From assembly GCA_002716045.1 (NCBI GenBank), contig PAZC01000009.1, positions 1-43,704 of the forward strand: DNA of 43,704 nt, read 5' to 3'. The stretch comes from Opitutia bacterium (GTDB lineage Bacteria > Verrucomicrobiota > Verrucomicrobiia > Opitutales > Seribacteraceae). The position numbers and the translations under genes are program-made. The notes under the pieces are model-generated. The model did no database searches. It saw nothing but the letters and a program-made list of their open reading frames with translations, and was not told where the DNA came from. Of this stretch, positions 1 through 7,915 are shown piece after piece; the first letter of the stretch is position 1, and the number at the start of each line of letters is the position of its first letter.

Positions 1-140
1 GGTTTCGCTCCCGTCGATTGCAGGTTGTTTTGCTTTTCCCATTCTTGGTTCCCACGATCAACGAACCTTGTCTCTAGAGCAAGGCAATACGATTGCCGTT
101 GAAAATTTAAGTAAGGAGAAATGGGAGATGCCTCCTTCTC
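1..140. other. Left-edge spacer with small stem-loop
   Basis: No complete gene is visible. Positions 83-97 form a short hairpin (GGCAAT-ACG-ATTGCC) that can be lengthened by CAA/TTG pairs with a one-base bulge. It lies just past the end of the molybdoenzyme gene on the minus strand, but no T-run follows, so a terminator role is weak. On the minus strand an ATG at 42 opens a frame of 14 codons that leaves the window; it could be the start of the next gene but nothing else supports it. Confidence 0.25.
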
Positions 141-1402
141 TCAGCTCTCCACCGTGATGGCAGTCTTGTGGATGGCGTTCGCACCCGATTTGCGAAAGGG
201 CCGCGGCATCGGCTGGGCGTTGCCCTTGTCGTCTATGGTGCGGCAATAGAGGTCGTACTTTCCCGGGGCGACTTCCTTGAGCAGCGTTGCCCAGTGGGCG
301 ATGGTGTAGCGCATCGGCCAATGCTCGGGCTTGCCCTCCTTGGTGAAGAACTGCACGTCGGGCGGCAGTTTGCCTTCGGGCAGGTCGCCTCCCCAGTGGG
401 TTGGGGCGGCAGGATCTCGGCGTCCTGCCAGGGGGCCTTGGTGAAATAGGGGTCTTCCTCGGGCCATTCCTTGCCCTGAGGGTGTATCCAGACCTGCACC
501 TTGCTCAATCCCCCCACGCCGACCTGGGCCAGACCGGTCACGGGAATGGAAACGCCCGCCTTTTCCTTGGCAGGCTTGTAGACGAAGCGGCACATGGTCT
601 TCATCCAGCTGGAAATGTCGTTGTTTCCGCCTGCATAGGTGTCGTTGGCTTGGTGATCGTTGGTTAGGACGACGGTCTTCATCCACTTGACGGACTTGAA
701 GCCGTAGGCGTCGGGTACCAGCATGCGGACGGGTCCGCCGCGCTTGCCGCTCAGCCATTCGCCGTTCAGCTTGTAGCAAAGAATGATGGGATTATCGCCC
801 GGCGGGTCCTCGAGGGCACGCCCGATGGGGAGCGAGCTGCGGAACATTTGCTTGGGATCCTCGTTGTGGTGGCCGTAATAGAACACCCGCCGAACGTTGT
901 GGGTGGGCTTGGCCAGCCAGATGACGTTGCGCAGCGGCACACCCTCCCAAAGGCCCATTCCGAGGGGGTCCTTCATGTTGTTGCACGACATCACCTTGAG
1001 GAATCGCACGGCATGCTTCTCTGCCAGCTTCATCAATCCCTTGAAATCGAGGGCGTTGCCCTTTTTTTGGGTCATCGGGTTTCCCACCGCGGCATTGCTG
1101 TCGGGGTCGGGGATGACCTCCAGCTTCCACGTCTCCCGCTCCAGCCCGATCTCGAGGCGTTTTTCCTTGGGCAAGGTGTAGGGCAGGGGATTGCCCCGTT
1201 GCACCGTGCCGAACTCGTCCTGATAGGTTAGGTACTCCATGTCGGCCGTCGCCTCCTCCAGGATCTCGGCGTCCGATTCCTTGGCCCATGCGGCAATCGC
1301 CTGCGTCGCTCCCAGACCCGCCGCCCCTAGGCGCATGAAGTAACGGCGCGTCACATCGAGGTGCTGTCGTCGTAGGTCTTTCGATAGGGGAGCGTCCTGC
1401 AT
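141..1402 (-). CDS. Sulfite-oxidase-family molybdopterin protein, frameshifted near 400
   Basis: Exported molybdopterin-binding oxidoreductase of the sulfite oxidase family. The N-terminus has a Tat motif (T18-R19-R20-Y-F-M-R-L) followed by an Ala-rich stretch. A Cys in V-M-S-C140-N-N sits where the family's molybdenum-ligating Cys is expected, and the Mo-co domain continues with K-R-G-G-P-V-R-M at about 220-227. The C-terminal dimerisation domain starts near residue 270. The reading frame breaks at about 398-410. The frame from 1402 degenerates into Ser/Arg-rich sequence after I-L-P-P and would stop at 233. The correct tail (H-W-G-G-D-L-P-E-G-K, ending at 141) is in another frame. One missing C in a CCCC run explains this and would restore a protein of about 420 aa. 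It is either an assembly error or a recent pseudogene. It lies 79 nt after the YHS-like gene, and its substrate is unknown. Confidence 0.8.
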
Positions 1403-1481
1403 GAGGCTTCAAGTGGTCGAGTCTTTAAACCACCTTGGGCGTCCCGGCGGGCCTTGGCAACCCCTCACTTGCGGGAGAGCT

Positions 1482-1907
1482 CTAGGGCAGGTTCTTCAGG
1501 TACTTCTTGGGATTCGCCTTGAAGCGCGACACCGCCCGCTTCTTGGAAAAGTAAATGGTCTTGCCGTCATGCTCGATCGACAGGCTCTTCGGGTGTACCC
1601 GATGGTTGGCGTACACGGGGCAGAACAATTGCTTCAGCGGCTTGATTTTCTTGGACGCCACGGCCTTAAGCTGGGGAGCCTGCTTCTGGCAGACCACCGC
1701 GAAGTACTCGGGGTTCTTCACCCACGTCTCCTTGCACGAACCGCAGCACATGAAGACCTTCACGCCCTTGAACCTGACGAACTCCTCGAGGTCGATTTCA
1801 TCGTCCACCATCAACGGGCACCTCGTTTGCTTTGACGCCTCCTTGGCCTGCACCGAGCAGGTGAGCAAGAAACTCAATGTGAAGAGAATTTGATGAATGA
1901 AGCTCAT
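1482..1907 (-). CDS. Small exported protein with two YHS-like metal-site modules
   Basis: A 141-aa protein with a Sec signal peptide (about residues 1-21). The mature part has two YHS/TRASH-like modules. The first contains C30-P and then C54-C55-x-x-C58 in a K-V-F-M-C-C-G-S-C context, ending in a N-P-E-Y-F motif. The second contains C96-P and a N-P-K-K-Y-L end motif but lacks the CCxxC cluster, having Y-F-S-K-K-R instead. YHS-type modules bind copper or other heavy metals; metal binding in the periplasm is inferred here. The gene sits between a sulfatase and the molybdoenzyme. The exact role is unknown, and a metallochaperone or metal sensor is possible. Confidence 0.65.
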   Translation of the reverse strand: MSFIHQILFTLSFLLTCSVQAKEASKQTRCPLMVDDEIDLEEFVRFKGVKVFMCCGSCKETWVKNPEYFAVVCQKQAPQLKAVASKKIKPLKQLFCPVYANHRVHPKSLSIEHDGKTIYFSKKRAVSRFKANPKKYLKNLP

Positions 1908-1983
1908 AGCGCAACTAGGGAATCTGGCAGAGAGTTAGTATTTTAGCGGGTGCAAATCAACTGGAAATCCCTAGACCTTTGAG
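1908..1983 (-). repeat. Inverted repeat in the leader of the YHS-like gene
   Basis: The 76-nt spacer carries a 7-bp inverted repeat, CTAGGGA at 1915-1921 and TCCCTAG at 1968-1974. Between the arms the minus strand has a weak promoter-like pair (TTTCCA, 16 nt, TAAAAT). It could be an operator or chance; no regulator is adjacent. Confidence 0.25.
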
Positions 1984-3891
1984 TCACTTTTCCTGGATCA
2001 CGCCGATGTCGGCTGCGGAGGCCCAGGGGTTGCCGTTGATCTCGTTCAGCACGCGGACGAGGAGGTAGCGCCCCTCGACGGGTTTCTTGAGCTTGGCGGC
2101 TTGGGGTTTCCTGACCTTGGCGAAGGTGGTCTCGAGTACGGGGTCGCCGAACTTTTTGGGTGAATCGGAGAGAAAGAACTGGGTCTTGCCGAAGGCGCCG
2201 TTCCAGCCATTGTCCTGACGGGCGAGATAGTGGAACCCTCTCACTTTGCGCTTGGATCCGAGGTCGATGACGAGCTCGTGGGGGTGTTTGTGGAGCTTGG
2301 GATTGAACTGGGTGTGCCAGACGGTGCGCGGGCTGCCGTCTATGGCGTAGGCCGCCAAGCGGTCGTTGCCGAAGTTCTCGCTGCTGAAGCGTACCAGTTT
2401 GGTTTCCTTGAGCGGTATGAGGTTCTTGTCCTTCAAGCGGTTCATTTTCTGGCCGGAGGCGATGGAGCCACTGCGGGTGGTTCCCCACTTCGCCCAGCGG
2501 TCGCGTTCGTGGCGCTCGCGGGTGGTGAAGGTGCCGGCCCGGACGGGTTCGTGGGAGGCCACGGCGAAGGCTTTCATTTCGGCCAGGAGCTTCGGGTGCT
2601 GGTCGGCCACGCTGGTGGTTTCGCTGACGTCTTTGTCGAGATCGTAGAGTTCCCAGGGGCGGTCCTTCCTTGGCTGGATGGCTTTCCATTGGCCTTTGCG
2701 GACGGCGGTCTGGCTGCCGTATTCCCAGTAGAGCATGTCGCGCTTCTTCTGCTTGTGGCCGACGGCCTTTTCGCCGAGCAGGGTGGGCAGTATGGATATG
2801 CCGTCGACGTCGTCGGGGGCTTTCGCTTTACAGAGCTCGGCGAGGGTGGGGAGCACGTCGGGCTGGTAGAATATGAGGTCGCTCACTTGGCCCGCCTTTA
2901 TTTTGCCCGGCCAGCGGACGAGGTAGGGTATGCGGAGTCCGCCCTCGTAGAGGTTTCCCTTGCCGCCGCGGAACTCCACTTTGGTGCGCGGGTTGACGTT
3001 GGGTCCGAAGAATCCGCGTGGACGTTCTTTGCTGCGGAAGCGGTCTTGCCCGCCGTTGTCGCCGGTGAAGAACACTATGGTGTCGTCTTCCAGCTTGAGT
3101 TCGCGGAGGAGGGCGAGCACTTGGCCGAGGTTGTCGTCCACCATGGTGACCATGGCGGCGTAGTTCTTTACGTCCTGCTGGATGCTTTCGTCCTCGATCC
3201 ATTTCTCTCCCTTGTAGCGCCGCCAGGCAGGGTCGTCCGCGGGGATGTCGAACATGCCGTGTGGCGGGGTGATCGGGAGGTAGCAAAAGAATGGGTTTTC
3301 CTTGTTTTCACGGATGAACTTGAGGGCTTCCTCCATGATGGGGTATTGGGCGTGGGTTTCTCCGGAGCGTCCGCCGGAGTTGCCTTTCAACGGGACCTCC
3401 TCGCTGTTGCGTATGAGGTAGGGCGGGTAGAAGGAATGGGCGTGCACTTGGTCGTAGTAGCCGAAGAATACGTCGAAACCGTGCTTTTCGGGCACCCCGG
3501 TGGAGTCGCGTCCGCCGCAACCCCACTTGCCGAAGCCGCCGGTGGCGTAGCCTTGTTCCTTGAGGACGGAGGCGATGGTGGGTTCGCCCGCCCGCAGGGG
3601 GGTGCCGCCGTCGTTGGCCCGGACGGAGGCATGGCCCGCGTGCTTGCCGGTCATCAGGTTGCAGCGCAGCGGGGCGCACACGGGGGAGCCTGCGAGGGCT
3701 TGGGTGAAGCGTATGCCCTCCTTGGCGAATTTATCGATATTGGGGGTCTTGATATACGGGTTGCCCATGTGGGAGAGCTCGTAGTAGGCGAGCTCGTCGG
3801 ACATGATATACACCACGTTGGGCTTTTTCTTGGCGGCGATGCAGGTCGCGGCGCCGGCGAGGAGCAGGAGGAGGATCTTTGTGAGCTTCAT
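1984..3891 (-). CDS. Sulfatase (S1 family) with C-terminal discoidin-like domain
   Basis: A 635-aa exported sulfatase that hydrolyses a sulfate ester, substrate unknown. The Sec signal peptide spans about residues 1-20. The formylglycine site reads C72-A-P-L-R76 followed by L-M-T-G; the usual C-x-P-S-R has Leu in place of Ser. The first metal pair is D32-E33 rather than Asp-Asp. The second metal motif is T-G-D278-N279-G. The catalytic domain ends near residue 460. Residues about 490-635 resemble an F5/8 type C (discoidin) carbohydrate-binding module (D-R-L-A-A-Y-A-I-D-G, T-V-W-H-T, E-L-V-I-D-L-G). The ATG overlaps the stop of the upstream DUF1080 gene by 4 nt, so the two are probably translationally coupled. 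Confidence 0.93.
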   Translation of the reverse strand: MKLTKILLLLLAGAATCIAAKKKPNVVYIMSDELAYYELSHMGNPYIKTPNIDKFAKEGIRFTQALAGSPVCAPLRCNLMTGKHAGHASVRANDGGTPLRAGEPTIASVLKEQGYATGGFGKWGCGGRDSTGVPEKHGFDVFFGYYDQVHAHSFYPPYLIRNSEEVPLKGNSGGRSGETHAQYPIMEEALKFIRENKENPFFCYLPITPPHGMFDIPADDPAWRRYKGEKWIEDESIQQDVKNYAAMVTMVDDNLGQVLALLRELKLEDDTIVFFTGDNGGQDRFRSKERPRGFFGPNVNPRTKVEFRGGKGNLYEGGLRIPYLVRWPGKIKAGQVSDLIFYQPDVLPTLAELCKAKAPDDVDGISILPTLLGEKAVGHKQKKRDMLYWEYGSQTAVRKGQWKAIQPRKDRPWELYDLDKDVSETTSVADQHPKLLAEMKAFAVASHEPVRAGTFTTRERHERDRWAKWGTTRSGSIASGQKMNRLKDKNLIPLKETKLVRFSSENFGNDRLAAYAIDGSPRTVWHTQFNPKLHKHPHELVIDLGSKRKVRGFHYLARQDNGWNGAFGKTQFFLSDSPKKFGDPVLETTFAKVRKPQAAKLKKPVEGRYLLVRVLNEINGNPWASAADIGVIQEK

Positions 3892-4538
3892 GGCTTAGTT
3901 TTCTTGGTGGAAAAGTCGATGAGCGTGAGGTGACGGAATTTTACCCAGCCGGCGTGGCCCTCGGCCCCGTAGGTCTGGAAGGCGATGGAGCCGGCTTCTT
4001 GCAGGTCGGGCCGCGGCTTGGGGTCGGTGAAGTCGACGATGGGTTGGTCGTTCAGCCAGGCCCGTATGCGGTTGCCGACCACGAGCAGGCGCACCTTGTT
4101 CCATTGACGGGGCTTGCGGATCTCGTCCTTTTCGTCCCCTTTGTCGAGCCATTCCTTGAGGTGTAGGCCAACGTATTCGCCGGCAAGGCCGCGTCCGAGG
4201 TTCAATTGGTAGGGTGGGCCGAGGCGCTTGGTCCTGGCGCGGCGGAAGTAGATCCCGCTGTTGTACTTGCCGTGCTCGTCGATCTTGTATTCCAGACGCA
4301 GGTCGAAGTCCTTGTAGTCTCCTTTGCTGATCAGTATGCCGCTCCGCTTGGGGTCACCGTCCTGACCGCCCACGATGACGCCGTCCTCGACCCGCCATTC
4401 CGCCTTGCCGGCGGTTTCCCACTGAGTGAGGTCCTTGCCATTGAAGAAGGCAGGCGTGTTCGCCGCAAGGGGCAGGGCAGTCAACAGCCCCGCCACGCAA
4501 GCGGAGGCAAGGGACAAGGAATGCATTCCCCGCGCCAT
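3888..4538 (-). CDS. DUF1080 (3-keto-disaccharide hydrolase family) protein
   Basis: An exported single-domain DUF1080 protein. The mature part begins with the family hallmark F-F-N-G-K-D-L-T-Q-W and ends in a W-V-K-F-R-H-L-T-L beta strand. DUF1080 proteins have a concanavalin-like fold, and characterised members cleave 3-keto-glycosides. I prefer the ATG at 4538, which gives M-A-R-G-M-H and then a hydrophobic signal, over the GTG at 4562 that would overlap the upstream esterase by 7 nt; an ATG at 4526 is also possible. It lies 17 nt after the sialate O-acetylesterase gene and overlaps the downstream sulfatase by 4 nt, so these three genes form one unit. Confidence 0.9.
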   Translation of the reverse strand: MARGMHSLSLASACVAGLLTALPLAANTPAFFNGKDLTQWETAGKAEWRVEDGVIVGGQDGDPKRSGILISKGDYKDFDLRLEYKIDEHGKYNSGIYFRRARTKRLGPPYQLNLGRGLAGEYVGLHLKEWLDKGDEKDEIRKPRQWNKVRLLVVGNRIRAWLNDQPIVDFTDPKPRPDLQEAGSIAFQTYGAEGHAGWVKFRHLTLIDFSTKKTKP

Positions 4539-4555
4539 GGTGAAGGCTTGGCCTA

Positions 4556-5995
4556 TTACCACTTGGTGGTGAAAGGGGAGGCGGGGAGGCCTGCCCGATT
4601 GAACAGGTTGGGCGTGGCGAGTTGGTCCCAGCCGAAGCGCACGTGGACGGGTTCCTTGACTTTCTCGCTCCTGACTTTGACGTGGTCGCCGTACACGATG
4701 ATAGTCTCGGCTGGATGCCAGACACCGTCCTTGCCGGCTACCTCGAAGTGGCTCGGCCTCATCTTTTCGTCGGTGGTCTTGAGACCGTGTTGCTTGTTAC
4801 CAAACTTCTTGAAATACACGGCGAGGCTGTCCTTGCCTTCGGAATGATCCGCCCTGTCGAAAATGGGGCCTGAGAATACCAAGTCCTTCTGGCCATAGTC
4901 CTTGGCCAAGGCCCAGAGGGCGAGGCGCTTGCCGACGTCCTGCTTGTTGGGTGGGTGAATGTTACCCACGGTGGTGATGTCGGTGGTGACCGCCATGCCG
5001 GTGTTCGGAACCTTCAAGGTTTCCAACTGGGCTTGCCAGATGCCGGGCAGGCGCTTGGGGTCGCCCCGGTAGCGGAAAGGCGCCAACTGGACGAAATAGA
5101 AAGGCAGGTCGGGCTTGTTCCAGATACTGCGCCAGCCCGCGATGAGAGCCTTCATCTTCTCGTGATAGAGCATGCCTTCGCCGTTGTTGGATTCGCCTTG
5201 GTACCAGAGGGCTCCCTTTATGGCATAGGGGAGCAAGGGCGAGATCATGCCGTTGTAGAGGGCGAGTGGACTTTGGTGGTTGATGCGATTCCCTCTCTTT
5301 TGTGGAAACTGGTCCAATTTGTCGGCAAAGTCCTTCTTGAGCGCGGGCACCGCCTTGAATCCCACGGGAGGAATCCATGGCTCGATGCGGGTGCCGCCCC
5401 AGTTGGAACCGATCAATCCGATGGGTACCTTGATCTCTTGCTGAAGGTGCCGGGCAAAGTAGTACCCGACGGCGGTGAAGTTCGCTGCGGTGGAGGGACT
5501 GCAGACCTGCCATCCGCCAGTTTGGACGTCGCTCTCCTGTTTGTCCGATGGGCGGCGCGGTACCTTGACGTGCCGGATGAGCGGGTGCTTGGCATTGGCA
5601 ATTTCCTCCTTGGCATTGCCCGATCGGGCAACGGTCCATTCCATGTTCGATTGGCCGGAGCAGAGCCAGACCTCGCCCACCAATACGTCGGTCAACTTTA
5701 TCTCGTTGGATCCCTTGACCACGAGGTCGGCTCCCTTTGCGTTGGCTTTCATGGCAGGCAACTTGACTTGCCATTTCCCGTCCTTGTTGGCCTTGGTCTC
5801 GACAGTCTTGCCATGGAAGGTCACGGTGACTTTTTCACCGACGTCAGCCCAACCCCAAACGGGGACGGGTTCGCCTTGTTGCAGCACCATGTGGTTGCCG
5901 AGGATGGAGGGTAACTTGACCGCGGCCGAGGCAACGGAGGCGACCGCGAAAAAGGCCAAGCCGACACGCAGGAGAAAAGAGTATGATTTATTCAT
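4556..5995 (-). CDS. Sialate O-acetylesterase-like SGNH carbohydrate esterase
   Basis: An exported esterase of the SASA family (479 aa from the chosen ATG) that removes acetyl groups from glycans. The start at M-N-K-S-Y-S gives a clean Sec signal (residues 1-24); the longer frame to 6067 adds a non-signal extension. The nucleophile motif is S-G-Q-S116-N-M-E-W. The probable catalytic His is in G-N-I-H-P-P-N-K about 260 residues later. A beta-sandwich N-terminal region (K-L-P-S-I-L-G-N-H-M-V-L-Q-Q-G) is typical of the family. In this setting it probably deacetylates the same glycan that the neighbouring sulfatases desulfate. No Shine-Dalgarno sequence precedes the ATG. Confidence 0.92.
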   Translation of the reverse strand: MNKSYSFLLRVGLAFFAVASVASAAVKLPSILGNHMVLQQGEPVPVWGWADVGEKVTVTFHGKTVETKANKDGKWQVKLPAMKANAKGADLVVKGSNEIKLTDVLVGEVWLCSGQSNMEWTVARSGNAKEEIANAKHPLIRHVKVPRRPSDKQESDVQTGGWQVCSPSTAANFTAVGYYFARHLQQEIKVPIGLIGSNWGGTRIEPWIPPVGFKAVPALKKDFADKLDQFPQKRGNRINHQSPLALYNGMISPLLPYAIKGALWYQGESNNGEGMLYHEKMKALIAGWRSIWNKPDLPFYFVQLAPFRYRGDPKRLPGIWQAQLETLKVPNTGMAVTTDITTVGNIHPPNKQDVGKRLALWALAKDYGQKDLVFSGPIFDRADHSEGKDSLAVYFKKFGNKQHGLKTTDEKMRPSHFEVAGKDGVWHPAETIIVYGDHVKVRSEKVKEPVHVRFGWDQLATPNLFNRAGLPASPFTTKW

Positions 5996-6128
5996 GAGTT
6001 GGAAGTTAGAGTTTTCTTGGGGAAATAAAAAGTGTGGGCGAGTTTTGTTTGCTCGGCAAGATCGCATGCCATTTTAGGAGCAAAATTTCCTGCGGCCATA
6101 ACGAAGGCTGGAGATCAGGAATTTGGAA

Positions 6129-7646
6129 TCAGTCCTCTATGATGCGTCCCTGGTTTATTTTTTCCAGGGCAGAAGAGGATTTCTTGGGTTTGTAAGGGTA
6201 CCACTCGGGGGCTCCGAACCAGTCGTACATCACGGCCCGAAACTTTTCGATCTTTTCGGGTGGTTCCTTTTGCCAGCCCATATCGCCCGTTGCGGTAACC
6301 CAAGTGTCTAGCGCGGCCCGCATTTCGGTGAGTGCTTTGAGGTGGTCCGGATGAGTTGAATCGACGAGGTTTTTCAGTTCGTCGGGGTCGGCCTCGGTGT
6401 CGAAGAGGTACTCGCGCCTGAATTCGGTGAAAAGAGGCATGAGGTGTGGGTCGAGCTTCCCTTTTTTGTACAGTTCGCGCATCACTTGCTGAACCGGGAA
6501 GCACTTCTCTTTGTAAAAGTTAACGTAGGTGCCGAAGTTGAGTTCAGGTTGGTAGTTGCGTATGTAGTGGTAGCGCTTGCCGCGAACGGATCGCAGGCGA
6601 AAGGGAACGTCGTCGACCCGGTCCCTGGCGCTGAATGCGTATCTTCTTTGTGGATCCCTGTTCTTTCCGAGAAACACGCGACTTTGCATACCTAGTGGAC
6701 GGTCTATGCCGGCCAAGGACAGGGTGGTGGCGGTCAAGTCGAGCAAACTGATCACCTCTTCGTTCATCGTGCCGGGCTTGAAACCTGCCGGCATGGGAAA
6801 GTTCTTGGGCCACTTTATGATCATGGGTACGTGCAGACCGGTGTCGTAGACCCAGTGTATGCTGCGATGATCGACCCGGCCATTGTCGCCGAATACGATG
6901 ATTATGGTATCGTCCAGAAGCTTCTCTTTCTCGAGTTCCTTCAGGACGACGCCGACGCGCCGGTCCATGTTCGAAACCGAGTTTAGGTATCGGGCCCATT
7001 CCTCGTTGGAAGTCTTGTGTTTTGGAAAGTAGGATGGTGGCACCACCTCATCCGGTTTGGCATACTCCACGTGCTCGTCTTCTCCCCACCATTTGATGCG
7101 CTCGGGGCGATTGGTTCTGAAGTCGTAAATGTCATACTCGGCCTCTGGGGTGTTCACTTGCAAAAAGAAGGGCTCGCCTTTCTTTATTTCATCCCAGTTC
7201 GTGCTTTCGAAAATTTTCCCTTCATTCACGAAATTGAGGTCCAGTTTCCCTGAGCCAACGACTTGTTCTCCCATTTTTTTGATGGACCCCGTGAGGTAAC
7301 CGGCATCCTTGAGCCGATGGGTGAGGGGCCTGACGCCCTCGGGTAGTCTGAAGCCATCGTCCCGATGGTCCGGGAAGTGATGTAAGTTGACGGACGTTTG
7401 GTACATGCCGGTCATGAAGGCGGACCGACTGGGGGCGCAAACCGGGGCGGTAGAAAATACCCGATTATAGCGAACTCCTTGAGCGGCCAATTGATCTAGG
7501 TGTGGGGTATGAACGCCCTGCCTGCCAAAACAACCAAAGTCCAAATTGCAGTTGTCGGTGATCAACCAAAGGATATTGGGCTTGTCCTTGGCCAAGGAAA
7601 GCGAGGCAAACAGGAATATCGAAAGCAATTGGAGTATGTATTTCAT
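6129..7646 (-). CDS. Sulfatase, heparan N-sulfatase-like subtype
   Basis: An exported sulfatase of 505 aa from the ATG at 7646; the longer frame to 7697 adds 17 residues that spoil the signal peptide. The signal spans about residues 1-19. The formylglycine motif is C70-A-P-S-R74 with F-M-T-G downstream. The first metal pair reads T-D31-N32-C-N instead of Asp-Asp. The second metal motif is V-F-G-D-N-G-R. The compact metal and active-site spacing and the M-Y-Q-T-S-V-N-L-H-H-F segment recall sulfamidase-like sulfatases, but the substrate is a guess. It is followed after 133 nt by the sialate O-acetylesterase gene. Confidence 0.9.
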   Translation of the reverse strand: MKYILQLLSIFLFASLSLAKDKPNILWLITDNCNLDFGCFGRQGVHTPHLDQLAAQGVRYNRVFSTAPVCAPSRSAFMTGMYQTSVNLHHFPDHRDDGFRLPEGVRPLTHRLKDAGYLTGSIKKMGEQVVGSGKLDLNFVNEGKIFESTNWDEIKKGEPFFLQVNTPEAEYDIYDFRTNRPERIKWWGEDEHVEYAKPDEVVPPSYFPKHKTSNEEWARYLNSVSNMDRRVGVVLKELEKEKLLDDTIIIVFGDNGRVDHRSIHWVYDTGLHVPMIIKWPKNFPMPAGFKPGTMNEEVISLLDLTATTLSLAGIDRPLGMQSRVFLGKNRDPQRRYAFSARDRVDDVPFRLRSVRGKRYHYIRNYQPELNFGTYVNFYKEKCFPVQQVMRELYKKGKLDPHLMPLFTEFRREYLFDTEADPDELKNLVDSTHPDHLKALTEMRAALDTWVTATGDMGWQKEPPEKIEKFRAVMYDWFGAPEWYPYKPKKSSSALEKINQGRIIED

Positions 7647-7796
7647 GGGTAACTGAAGTCTGACTGTGCAAAGGAAAAGGGCAAGCGGCATTACCACGGT
7701 CAGGGAAAAGCGCTTTAATCAGATGACCTTCGTAAGTTCAAGTGCTTGTCGATCATCAAGTTGCCGAAAAAAGAGGACTGTTCGATGAACTCGGGC
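7647..7796. other. Spacer between sulfatase gene and upstream terminator
   Basis: Presumed promoter region of the sulfatase gene, since a terminator isolates it from the upstream gene. I could not find a convincing -35/-10 pair. The base before the ATG reads TTACCC, with no Shine-Dalgarno sequence. Confidence 0.3.
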
Positions 7797-7834
7797 AAAA
7801 AAGCGCCCCGTTTCCGTTGGGTCGGAAACGGGGC
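7797..7834 (-). terminator. Intrinsic terminator after the Gfo/Idh/MocA gene
   Basis: A perfect 12-bp stem, GCCCCGTTTCCG at 7805-7816 and CGGAAACGGGGC at 7823-7834, with a 6-nt loop. On the minus strand the stem is followed after two bases by six T residues (7802-7797). It lies about 80 nt beyond the stop codon of the gene at 7916-9316 and separates it from the sulfatase gene. This is the clearest rho-independent terminator in the window. Confidence 0.88.
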
Positions 7835-7915
7835 TAAAACCAAGAAAGCCTACCCCTAAACTCTCTTGGAAAAACCGCACGTTAGGCATCAATCGGCATT
7901 CGTCAACCTCTTTGC

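Noticed and set aside
2230-3933. A 567-residue open frame on the plus strand
   Set aside because: It lies antisense to the sulfatase at 1984-3891 and has a Val/Gly/Ala-rich composition with no domain; the sulfatase motifs on the minus strand are unambiguous.
6053-6072. Sigma-54-like TGGCAT...TTGC element before the sialate O-acetylesterase gene
   Set aside because: The GG-to-GC spacing is 11 nt instead of 10, and there is no nearby sigma-54 activator.
7720-7800. Short minus-strand frame past the terminator that reads like a protein tail
   Set aside because: It has no start codon and runs through the terminator hairpin; probably chance.
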